Position numbers and translations under genes: made by a program. Shown here one piece after another: positions 1 to 6,853 of a stretch of 64,000 bases of DNA. The notes under the pieces were generated by a model that had not been told where the DNA came from, made no database searches, and worked only from the letters and a program-made list of their open reading frames with translations. Source of the DNA: Vibrio salinus (GTDB taxonomy: Bacteria > Pseudomonadota > Gammaproteobacteria > Enterobacterales > Vibrionaceae); the NCBI RefSeq assembly GCF_021272385.1, contig NZ_JAJSDZ010000010.1, positions 1,364,001 to 1,428,000 on the forward strand, given 5' to 3'. Within the stretch, counting starts at the first letter, position 1, and each line of letters begins with the position of its first letter.

Positions 1-1323
1 AGATTCCCCAGCCCTTGCGGCCTCAATAGCAGCGTTTAAAGCAAGTAAATTAGTCTGTTCTGCAATGCCTTCTATTACCCCAAGAACACCCGTAATATCA
101 ATAGTAACTTGTTCCATTTTCTCCGTTGATCTATGGGTATAATTTAAATTTTCAACAAGCTGCTCAACATTTAGAAGTGATTTTTGAACCAACTCTCTGG
201 AGTAATTACCAGCATCGGTAGCTGCCTGAATCTGCTTAGCTGTATCCGAAGCACTATTCGAAACCAACTCAGAACTCGAACTTTGTTCTTCCATGGCAGT
301 AACAATCAGGTCTGTTTCTAATTTATGAGAGTTAAGCAACTCCTCATTAGAATGAGTTCTTCCTCTAAAACTCTGAACCTCATGATCAATGCTTTCTGTT
401 ATGTCTAATATACCAAGCATTTGTTGCTGTAATTGCTGAATAAACTTATTGATACTCTCAGATATCACACCAAGATCATCTTTTGAATTCACAACCAGAC
501 GCTGAGTTAAATCACCTTGCCCACTGGCTAGTTCCTGTACTAGTTTTCGTAGTGACTTTATTGGTGAATATGCAACATTAATGAGTAAGATAGTGACAGG
601 AAAAATAATGATTGCACTGCAAAGTAGAGCAATAGTAATTGAGTGATTCAGTTGGTTCGTACTTTCTGTAATCACTTCGTCATCCACAAACCCTTTCAAG
701 TTCCATTCATGACCAACCACATTAAAAAATTCTTCAAACGTTGTCCCCTTTTTATCAGGGGGAATCCCATTAAAAATAGAGCTCTGGCCATTATCAATTA
801 AAGAGAAATACATACCATTTTTCTGATTTTTTTCTAACAATGTCTTTAAACTGGTTAAGTCAGCAAAGAACAAATTTCCCTGATTCTCCCCTTTAGGCAC
901 GACTATGGTTAGGATAGGTGCCTTATCCTGAAAATACACATTATCCACAAAAACTTTGCCATTCGCCTGTTTAATAAGATTTTTATAGCGTTTAATTAAC
1001 TCTTTGTCTTCTATCCACCCATTCACTCCCATCGCAATATCATCTTGAATTTTAACCACCTGATGAAAGCCAGTTTGCTGTGCAGCTTGCTTAACTTGTG
1101 TTAGTGAAAAATTGGTCGACTTAGCAATTATTATCTTTGCATTCACTTCCTGGCTTGTAATCTTTTTCACCAAGTTTATCTCACTAGATACCTGAGAGGA
1201 GAGCGTATCTTTGACATAGTAACTAATAAAATAATTAGCACTGATATTCGCAGTAATGATGGTTACACCAATAATCATCAAAACTAGAGAAAGTAACTTG
1301 AACTTAAAAGAAAGCGACTTCAT
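1..1323 (-). CDS. Methyl-accepting chemotaxis protein, C-terminus cut by window edge
   Basis: The frame is open from an ATG at 1323 to the window edge (441 codons). It starts with a short cytoplasmic stretch and a first membrane segment (about residues 8-30). A periplasmic sensor region of about 190 residues follows, then a second membrane segment (about 222-246), a HAMP-like linker and the beginning of the MCP signalling coiled coil. The last visible residues read NLLALNAAIEAARAGES, the invariant motif just before the receptor hairpin tip. The protein should sense a periplasmic ligand and signal to CheA/CheW. The sensor region resembles a Cache-type domain, but I cannot assign a ligand. It lies downstream of, and on the same strand as, a TRAP binding protein, separated from it by a terminator. 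Confidence 0.93.
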   Translation of the reverse strand, partial: MKSLSFKFKLLSLVLMIIGVTIITANISANYFISYYVKDTLSSQVSSEINLVKKITSQEVNAKIIIAKSTNFSLTQVKQAAQQTGFHQVVKIQDDIAMGVNGWIEDKELIKRYKNLIKQANGKVFVDNVYFQDKAPILTIVVPKGENQGNLFFADLTSLKTLLEKNQKNGMYFSLIDNGQSSIFNGIPPDKKGTTFEEFFNVVGHEWNLKGFVDDEVITESTNQLNHSITIALLCSAIIIFPVTILLINVAYSPIKSLRKLVQELASGQGDLTQRLVVNSKDDLGVISESINKFIQQLQQQMLGILDITESIDHEVQSFRGRTHSNEELLNSHKLETDLIVTAMEEQSSSSELVSNSASDTAKQIQAATDAGNYSRELVQKSLLNVEQLVENLNYTHRSTEKMEQVTIDITGVLGVIEGIAEQTNLLALNAAIEAARAGES

Positions 1324-1401
1324 TTCCATCCCCCCAAAGTTAAACTGCGTCCCAAAATTGACTGTCAATGAACCAGGTCTCTTGGCTACTCACTGAAAAA
1401 T

Positions 1402-1438
1402 AAATAAAAAGGCCTCTATATAGATAAAGGCCCTCTTC
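1402..1438 (-). terminator. Rho-independent terminator after the TRAP binding-protein gene
   Basis: On the minus strand AGGCC-type arms (1428-1432 with 1411-1415) enclose an AT-rich loop. They are followed by a T-rich tail reading TTTTTATTTATTTTT. It lies just downstream of the stop codon at 1447 and separates that gene from the chemoreceptor gene. Confidence 0.7.
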
Positions 1439-1446
1439 TATTCACA

Positions 1447-2406
1447 TTACTGATTCTGAATATTTTTTAGCAGTTCTTCCTGACCGGGATGTTCAGTTAT
1501 AAATTTCTCATATACAGGCTTAACCGCTTCCTGAAATGCAGGAATATCACTTTCCGTAAATTTAACTCCGGATGCTTTTAACTTTTCAACTGCAGAACCA
1601 ACAAATTTGCTCCAATTATCTTCCTGTACTTTAACCATCTCTTGGGCAATTTTACGAATTTCACTTTGGTCAGATTCCGGAATGGTATCCCATATTTTTG
1701 TTGATACGACTAAAACATCTGGCACAGAACTATGTTTATCGAAAGAATAATATTTTTTTACTTCGTAATGCCTAGAAGAGAAAAATGAAGGAATATTATT
1801 TTCTGCACCATCTACAAGCCCAGAGTGCAGTGCATCGTAGAGTTCACTATATGCGATCGGAATTGGCACTGCCCCTAACGCGCTCACCATATCTTTAGGT
1901 AACGAAGAATTTTGAACTCTTATTTTCAACCCTTTTAAGTCAGCCGGTTTTACTATTGGCTTATCGGTATAAAAGCTCCTTGATCCCGCATCTAAAAACG
2001 CTAATCCAATGAAACCTTTATCGTTTGTCTCTGCTAAGAGTTTTTTGCCGATTGGTCCTTGGAGAACTTGACTATAATGAGCCTTATCTTTGAAAAGATA
2101 AGGCAATGCTAAAACTTTGTAATCATCTGAATAGTTCGTAATGAGAGATGCTCCAACCTTTGTGACGGCAATACTTCCATCTTGAAGAGCTTTAAGCAGG
2201 GCGGTTTCATTCCCTAATTTCCCATCAGAAAAAACCTTTACTTCCATCCCTGTGCGTTTATCTACTTCAGAAGCGAACCAATCTATCGATTGACTAACCG
2301 GGTGCCCCGCAGGTAGTTCATGTGCCACAATTAATGGAGCAGCGTAAGATTTTGCCACAACAAGCATGAAACAGATATTGACACAAAGCACTAAGAGTTT
2401 TTTCAT
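1447..2406 (-). CDS. TRAP transporter periplasmic solute-binding protein (DctP family), orphan
   Basis: This 319-residue protein starts with a Sec signal peptide (MKKLL..., hydrophobic to about residue 18, likely cleavage after SYA or SYAA). The mature part follows the DctP/TAXI-like TRAP fold: VAHELPAGHPVSQ near the N-terminus, ALPYLF, and LKGLKIRVQ, whose Arg is the conserved carboxylate-binding residue of DctP proteins. SELYDALHSGLVDGAENN in the second lobe is typical of the family. Ligands of the family are organic acids. No DctQ or DctM membrane subunit is present on either side, so it is an orphan here. It may work with a TRAP permease elsewhere or present ligand to the adjacent chemoreceptor. 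Its closeness to the cinnamate-reductase locus makes an unsaturated or aromatic acid a possible ligand, which is inference only. Confidence 0.9.
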   Translation of the reverse strand: MKKLLVLCVNICFMLVVAKSYAAPLIVAHELPAGHPVSQSIDWFASEVDKRTGMEVKVFSDGKLGNETALLKALQDGSIAVTKVGASLITNYSDDYKVLALPYLFKDKAHYSQVLQGPIGKKLLAETNDKGFIGLAFLDAGSRSFYTDKPIVKPADLKGLKIRVQNSSLPKDMVSALGAVPIPIAYSELYDALHSGLVDGAENNIPSFFSSRHYEVKKYYSFDKHSSVPDVLVVSTKIWDTIPESDQSEIRKIAQEMVKVQEDNWSKFVGSAVEKLKASGVKFTESDIPAFQEAVKPVYEKFITEHPGQEELLKNIQNQ

Positions 2407-2727
2407 AACATCACCTATTCAATCAATATTATATTTTGGAATGATAAGTTATCCCAATTAATTAATAGCAGATAAGTATGTAATTGCATCTCAAAACCGA
2501 AATTTAATATATTCACTATAAAAATCGTCTCTCATATGATAGGTGCAGTGATGTAACTAAAACGTAGTCACTATCAACATAAAATGGGCAAACCGTGTTG
2601 CTGTGGGCAAACTCCCTTCCCTGAATAAAAATCATACAACAACCATATTTCGGTCATCAACGAAGTATCTCTTTTCCAAATAGCTATAGTACCTGCAACA
2701 ATTAAGTGACATAGGATAGGGAAAGAA
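2407..2727. other. AT-rich intergenic region between divergent genes
   Basis: This 321-base stretch separates the TRAP binding-protein gene (minus) from the ABM-ACT-ArsR operon (plus). It must hold both promoters. A ribosome-binding sequence (AGGATAGGGA) lies just before the ABM start. I see no further gene, strong palindrome or RNA. Confidence 0.5.
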
Positions 2728-3030
2728 ATGATAGCTGTATTATTTGAGGCAATGGCAGTTGCCGAAAAGAAAGACCGGTATTTCCAGTTAGCGGAACAAT
2801 TAAAACCACTACTCAGTGATATTGATGGTTTTATATCAATTGAACGCTTCCAAAGCACAACGAATCCAGACAAATTTATATCGCTATCTTGGTGGAACAA
2901 TGAAGAAGCGATCAAGCATTGGAAAAAAAATGTGCAGCATAAGCTTGCTCAGAACGAAGGAAAATCTTCTATTTTTTCTTGGTACAAGATTAATGTTTTA
3001 ACCTCAACCCGCGAATATAGCTCACAATAA
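2728..3030 (+). CDS. Antibiotic biosynthesis monooxygenase (ABM)-domain protein
   Basis: This 100-residue single-domain protein has the ABM/YgiN ferredoxin-like fold pattern. A first strand IAVLFEAMAV is followed by a helix with LKPLLSDIDGFISIERFQS, the strand FISLSWWNNEEAIKHWKKN (the SxWxxxEAxxxW signature of the family), and a final strand FSWYKINVL. Family members are small dimeric oxygenases, quinol monooxygenases or heme-degrading enzymes. The substrate cannot be told from sequence. It is the first gene of a tight plus-strand operon with the ACT-domain gene 13 bases downstream and an ArsR regulator after that. Confidence 0.82.
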   Translation: MIAVLFEAMAVAEKKDRYFQLAEQLKPLLSDIDGFISIERFQSTTNPDKFISLSWWNNEEAIKHWKKNVQHKLAQNEGKSSIFSWYKINVLTSTREYSSQ

Positions 3031-3043
3031 AAAGGGATAAAAA

Positions 3044-3433
3044 ATGCAAGATATACACATAATTTTAAAAAATGACCCCGGAGAATTAGCCCGCGTTGGG
3101 GAGATACTAGGTAAAAATAGAATCGGGCTGGAAGGTGGTGGCGTATTTACTGTTAATAATCAATGCCATGCTCATTTTTTGGTTGAAGATGGTGAGAAAG
3201 CCAGATTTTTTCTGACTCAGAACGGGATTGAAGTAAAAAGCGTCGTATCTCCACTCATAAGAAAATTAAAACAGGAACAGCCGGGAGAGCTAGGCACAAT
3301 TGCCAAAGCACTGGCTGATAAAGGAGTAAATATCATAGTTCAATATAGTGATCATGATAACCGATTGATACTGGTAACAGATAACGATACATTGGCTGAC
3401 GATGCAACGACTGATTGGGCTATCCAGATTTGA
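3044..3433 (+). CDS. Tandem ACT-domain protein
   Basis: This 129-residue protein is built from two ACT-like halves. The first begins with IHIILKNDPGELARVGEILGKNRIGLEG, the classic PGEL turn for amino-acid binding. The second contains a matching QPGELGTIAKALADKGVNIIVQYSDHDNR. No catalytic domain is attached, so it is probably a small-ligand sensor or regulatory subunit. It has a purine-rich ribosome-binding region (AAAAGGGATAAAAA) and lies between an ABM-domain gene and an ArsR regulator. Its stop codon TGA (3431-3433) overlaps an in-frame TTG of the next gene. Confidence 0.82.
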   Translation: MQDIHIILKNDPGELARVGEILGKNRIGLEGGGVFTVNNQCHAHFLVEDGEKARFFLTQNGIEVKSVVSPLIRKLKQEQPGELGTIAKALADKGVNIIVQYSDHDNRLILVTDNDTLADDATTDWAIQI

Positions 3434-3486
3434 ACAAGAAAAACATAACGCCCATAGAATCAACAACCTTTAGTCAGGAAACGGAT

Positions 3487-4137
3487 ATGGCGGCCTTGGC
3501 GGCAGCCATGTCAGACGCTTCCCGAATGAAAATCTTATGCGCATTAATGGATGGAAAAGCCTGGACAGCAACGGAGCTAAGTGTGGTAGCAGATATTGCT
3601 GCGTCAACAACCAGCTCTCACCTATCCCGCCTGTTAAAAGCCAATCTGGTGACCTGTTTATCTCAGGGCCGACATAGATATTTTCGCCTTTACAGTAACA
3701 ACATCGCTTCATTACTTGAAAATATGATGGGCATTACTTTTCAAATAAATAATCCCTCCCGCTCGAAAGTGCCGGCAGAACTACTAAAAGCAAGAACATG
3801 TTATGACCATTTGGCTGGCGAAATCGCAGTTAAATTGTATGACTTCCTTGTGGAAAATAATTGGATTCAGCAGGATGGAAGTGATCTTACTGTACAAGGG
3901 CATGAAAAGTTCTTGCTGTTAGGTATCAATTTAGATGAAAAAACCAGACGAAAAAAATGCTGTCCGTGCTTAGATTGGAGCGAAAGAAAGTTCCACGTTG
4001 GCGGTTACTTAGGGGCATCACTACTGAATTTTTTTGAAAGTAATTACTGGATAGAAAGAGTCTCTGGATACCGAGAAGTGATTATTACAAGTAAAGGTAA
4101 AAAGGAACTTCACCGGCATTTCTTCATTGATAAATAG
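3487..4137 (+). CDS. ArsR-family winged-helix transcriptional regulator
   Basis: The N-terminal winged helix reads MSDASRMKILCALMDGKAWTATELS..., then ASTTSSHLSRLLKANLVTCLSQGRHRYFRL, the typical recognition helix and wing of long ArsR proteins. About 110 further residues form a C-terminal region with a CCPCLDWSERKFHVGGYLGA segment seen in this subfamily; it holds Cys residues close together (KKCCPC) that could sense thiol or metal status. I chose ATG 3487 because AGGA lies seven bases upstream, giving 216 residues. In-frame TTG codons at 3415 and 3430 would lengthen it, and the latter overlaps the ACT gene's stop. It probably controls its own operon. Confidence 0.85.
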   Translation: MAALAAAMSDASRMKILCALMDGKAWTATELSVVADIAASTTSSHLSRLLKANLVTCLSQGRHRYFRLYSNNIASLLENMMGITFQINNPSRSKVPAELLKARTCYDHLAGEIAVKLYDFLVENNWIQQDGSDLTVQGHEKFLLLGINLDEKTRRKKCCPCLDWSERKFHVGGYLGASLLNFFESNYWIERVSGYREVIITSKGKKELHRHFFIDK

Positions 4138-4161
4138 CTATTAGCCAGGAATATCGCGTGT

Positions 4162-4202
4162 GGATTGCTACGCATTAGCGTATATATTGAACATGTCAAT
4201 CC
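4162..4202. other. Hairpin between convergent genes
   Basis: GGATTG (4162-4167) pairs with CAATCC (4197-4202), and an inner stem TACGC (4169-4173) pairs with GCGTA (4178-4182). It sits between the ArsR gene and apbE, whose ends face each other, so it may terminate one or both. No U tract is present. Confidence 0.35.
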
Positions 4203-4210
4203 GAGAAAAC

Positions 4211-5143
4211 CTAAGCCATCGTTATTTTATTCCTGAGGTTTGGCGTGCTGGCGAACTGCCCATCAAGGGTAATAACAATTGCTTCCATACCCTTTATGTT
4301 ATTGACTGTTTCTAAAATAATTCTCGGATCCAGTCCAAAGAGTTTGGTGGTGTAGATATCACAATCCAGTGATTTATCAGAGATAATCGTCAATGATGCC
4401 ACATTGTTTTCGACAGGATAACCACTGTGACTATCAAAAATATGGTGGTACTTGTTTCCATTGTGCTCAAAAGTTCTTTCGTAAATACCGGAAGTGACGA
4501 CTGACTGATTTCTTATCTTAACCTTAGCAACACAGTTTCCTCTTGGCAGAAAAGGATTTTGTATCCCTACATCCCAATACTGCCCGTTTTTAGGGGATTC
4601 GCCATAAACCAGCAGATTACCACCAATATCAATCATGGCAGAAAGGGAATCTTTCCCTTTGAAAAAACTCATGATTTTATCACTGAAGTAGCCTTTCGCT
4701 ATAGCGCCCAGATCGATTTCAAGCCCGTCTTTGGCAAAAAATACCGAGCTTTGCTCATCATTCAAGACAATGTCAGATGGATTAAGCCTCTCTAAAACCG
4801 ATTGAACTTCTTCTTTAGTTGGAACCTGAGCATCTTTAAAACCAATTCGCCAAAGCTTAATCAAAGGGCCAATGGCAATGTTTAATAAACTATTGGGGTC
4901 AAGACTATGCTCCTTTCCTATCTTGATTAATTCATACAATTCCCGAGCCACGACAACGGGTTTTCTCGCTGCGGTTGTTTTCAATAAAGACAACGGAGAC
5001 TGATCATTATTGGCACTAAAGACCTGCTCATAATGTCTTAACATTTCACAAGCCTCAGACAAACACTTATCCGCCTGATCGCCCTTAAAATAAAGACGGA
5101 TTCTGGTCCCCATCAGGTCGAGTACTTTATTACATTCCGTCAT
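4211..5143 (-). CDS. apbE: ApbE-type FAD:protein FMN transferase, cytoplasmic
   Basis: ApbE enzymes use FAD to attach FMN covalently to a Ser/Thr of a target motif (Dxx[S/T]GA[S/T]). Visible family motifs are GLEIDLGAIAKGYFSDK, MIDIGGNLLVYGE, VTSGIYERTF, YHHIFDSHSGYPV and a metal-site region SLDCDIYTTKLFGLD. Most ApbE proteins are exported lipoproteins; this 310-residue one starts directly with the catalytic domain and has no signal peptide or lipobox, so it should act in the cytoplasm. The obvious substrate is CrdB, encoded nearby, which carries such a motif in a cytoplasmic FMN_bind domain. The gene follows the LysR gene on the same strand with an 18-base gap. Confidence 0.93.
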   Translation of the reverse strand: MTECNKVLDLMGTRIRLYFKGDQADKCLSEACEMLRHYEQVFSANNDQSPLSLLKTTAARKPVVVARELYELIKIGKEHSLDPNSLLNIAIGPLIKLWRIGFKDAQVPTKEEVQSVLERLNPSDIVLNDEQSSVFFAKDGLEIDLGAIAKGYFSDKIMSFFKGKDSLSAMIDIGGNLLVYGESPKNGQYWDVGIQNPFLPRGNCVAKVKIRNQSVVTSGIYERTFEHNGNKYHHIFDSHSGYPVENNVASLTIISDKSLDCDIYTTKLFGLDPRIILETVNNIKGMEAIVITLDGQFASTPNLRNKITMA

Positions 5144-5161
5144 GGTTTTTCCTTAAAAGTA

Positions 5162-6091
5162 TCAGTAATGGGCCGTGTCTTTATAACGAAGGAACGAATC
5201 AAGCAGTCCTGTATCCGGCACTGAGAGTTCCCTGTTACCCAGATGGGCAATAAAATAATCGATGTTTAACCGGTCCACAGGCAGAATATAGATGTTGTAC
5301 TTCGATGGGCAAGATTCTAACGGCAGACTTTCAGGGACAAACGTGACCCCCATATTCGCCATTGCAAGATGTTTTACTGTGGCGATTTCACTGCTTTCAA
5401 TCACAATATCGGGCTTTATCTTATAAATACTTAATAAGTGATCGACCTGCATTCGGATCGCAGAGCCTTTAGACGTTAAAACAAGCTTTTGTCGTAATAA
5501 ATCCTCTATCGCTATAGAGTCTGGTTCAATAATGGCAGTCTCTTCCTGATACAACTCACAGGATTTAGGTATAACGGCATAATACCGGTGCTTTCCCCAG
5601 GATACCGCCAGAAGATTGGGAGCAAGATTACTTGAGTTCTGCCCAACCCAGAAATCGATCTCCCCATTCATAAGACGCTTCTCATTGTTTTCGGGGATAT
5701 CTTCCACCAGCTCTATCTGACATTCGGGAAAGAGAGACAAAAATTTGGGTAAAAAAAGTGGTATCAAATAAGTACCTATACTGGGCAAAATACCAATTTT
5801 TATGGTCTGTTTATTCATATCCGTTATCGCAGTAATTTTTCTGCGCATATTGGAATAAACCGTCTCAAGGGAACCAAGATAATCATAGTAAACCTTGCCC
5901 TGCTCTGTTAAACGATAGGGCAGCTCGCTTCGGTTTATGATTTGACAATCCAGCTCATTTTCAATCCGTTTAATCACCTGAGTTAAATATGGTTGAGAAA
6001 TATAAAGGGAGTCTGCAGCCTTACTGTAATTACTGAATTTTAACAAAGCATCGATGTAAAATAATGTGTTTTGATTACGATACTTAGACAT
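5162..6091 (-). CDS. LysR-family regulator, probably of crdAB and apbE
   Basis: The N-terminal winged helix reads FYIDALLKFSNYSKAADSLYISQPYLTQVIKRIENELDC, followed by a two-lobe co-inducer domain (TIKIGILPSIGTYLIPLFLPKFLSLFPECQIELVEDI...). I set the start at ATG 6091, preceded by GAGGGGG; a GTG at 6097 is in frame. The gene diverges from crdA and is followed by apbE, the usual LysR arrangement for control of the divergent operon. The effector may be an unsaturated carboxylate. Two short palindromes in the shared intergenic region are candidate operators. Confidence 0.9.
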   Translation of the reverse strand: MSKYRNQNTLFYIDALLKFSNYSKAADSLYISQPYLTQVIKRIENELDCQIINRSELPYRLTEQGKVYYDYLGSLETVYSNMRRKITAITDMNKQTIKIGILPSIGTYLIPLFLPKFLSLFPECQIELVEDIPENNEKRLMNGEIDFWVGQNSSNLAPNLLAVSWGKHRYYAVIPKSCELYQEETAIIEPDSIAIEDLLRQKLVLTSKGSAIRMQVDHLLSIYKIKPDIVIESSEIATVKHLAMANMGVTFVPESLPLESCPSKYNIYILPVDRLNIDYFIAHLGNRELSVPDTGLLDSFLRYKDTAHY

Positions 6092-6135
6092 ACCCACCCC
6101 CTCTTCAACTCAATGATACCGGGACTATAACAAAT

Positions 6136-6172
6136 TACTTATCAAGTATGAATAACCAGCTATTAGATAGCT
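6136..6172. promoter_or_regulatory. Two candidate LysR operator palindromes before crdA
   Basis: TACTT-ATC-AAGTA (6136-6148) and AGCTAT-TAG-ATAGCT (6158-6172) are both perfect short palindromes in the lysR/crdA divergent region. Position and symmetry fit LysR sites. Binding is inferred only. Confidence 0.45.
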
Positions 6173-6239
6173 TTTGAATACTGTGGTAAAACAATACCCA
6201 GATAGTAATTATGGTTTTATAAGATAGGAACGGTCTGAT

Positions 6240-6848
6240 ATGAACTACTTAGCCATTGTGGGCACCAACTCAAAGGTGTCAACAAATCGTATGTTATTGC
6301 AATTCATGAAGGAGCACTTCAAAGAAGAAGCTCAGATAGAACTCTTTGAAATCAAAGACCTTCCCGTTTTTTACGAAGCAGATGAAGATCAGGTTCCTCA
6401 GGAAGTCGAAGCGCTTTCCGGAAAAATCCGTCAGGCAGATGGTGTGATTATTGCGACACCGGAGTACGATCACACGATTACGGCATCCTTAAAAAGTGTA
6501 TTGGAATGGATCAGCTATACCAGTCAGGCATTGACTGATAAACCCGTCCTGATTGTCGGTGCTTCTCACGGCTCTCTGGGTTCTTCACGTGCTCAGGCTC
6601 ATCTTCGTCAAATTCTCGATTCCCCTGAATTAGCAGCCCGTATTATGCCAAGCAGTGAATTTCTGTTAGGAAGATCACAAGCAGCGTTTAATGCCGGAGG
6701 CACTCTGGTCTATGAAGACAAAGTAGAAGAGCTCGATGAGATTTTTAGAGAATTTGTTCTGTTTACAGATCTTATTACAAAACTGTTATCAGAAAAGTCT
6801 GTAATCAAAAAAGCGAAAAAATTCGCCTGGCAAACTCAGGAGGCATAA
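6240..6848 (+). CDS. crdA: NADH:(hydroxy)cinnamate reductase small subunit, NAD(P)H-dependent FMN reductase
   Basis: This 202-residue flavodoxin-like protein belongs to the NADPH-dependent FMN reductase/azoreductase family. It has the N-terminal FMN phosphate loop region (VGTNSKVSTNRMLLQ), IIATPEYDHTITASLKSVLEW (family motif PEYxxSxxxxLKxxxDW) and the GASHGSLGSSRAQAHLRQIL segment. In the characterised V. ruber enzyme the small azoreductase-like subunit pairs with a large flavoprotein subunit to pass electrons from NADH to the unsaturated acid. The large subunit gene follows after five bases. This protein is clearly similar to the N-terminal domain of CrdB, so the two arose by duplication. An AGGA element precedes the ATG. 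Symbol assigned by architecture and context. Confidence 0.85.
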   Translation: MNYLAIVGTNSKVSTNRMLLQFMKEHFKEEAQIELFEIKDLPVFYEADEDQVPQEVEALSGKIRQADGVIIATPEYDHTITASLKSVLEWISYTSQALTDKPVLIVGASHGSLGSSRAQAHLRQILDSPELAARIMPSSEFLLGRSQAAFNAGGTLVYEDKVEELDEIFREFVLFTDLITKLLSEKSVIKKAKKFAWQTQEA

Positions 6849-6853
6849 GAGAA

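Noticed and set aside
2574..2915. A 113-residue minus-strand frame
   Set aside because: It overlaps the ABM gene on the other strand, has no ribosome-binding site and no sensible protein pattern.
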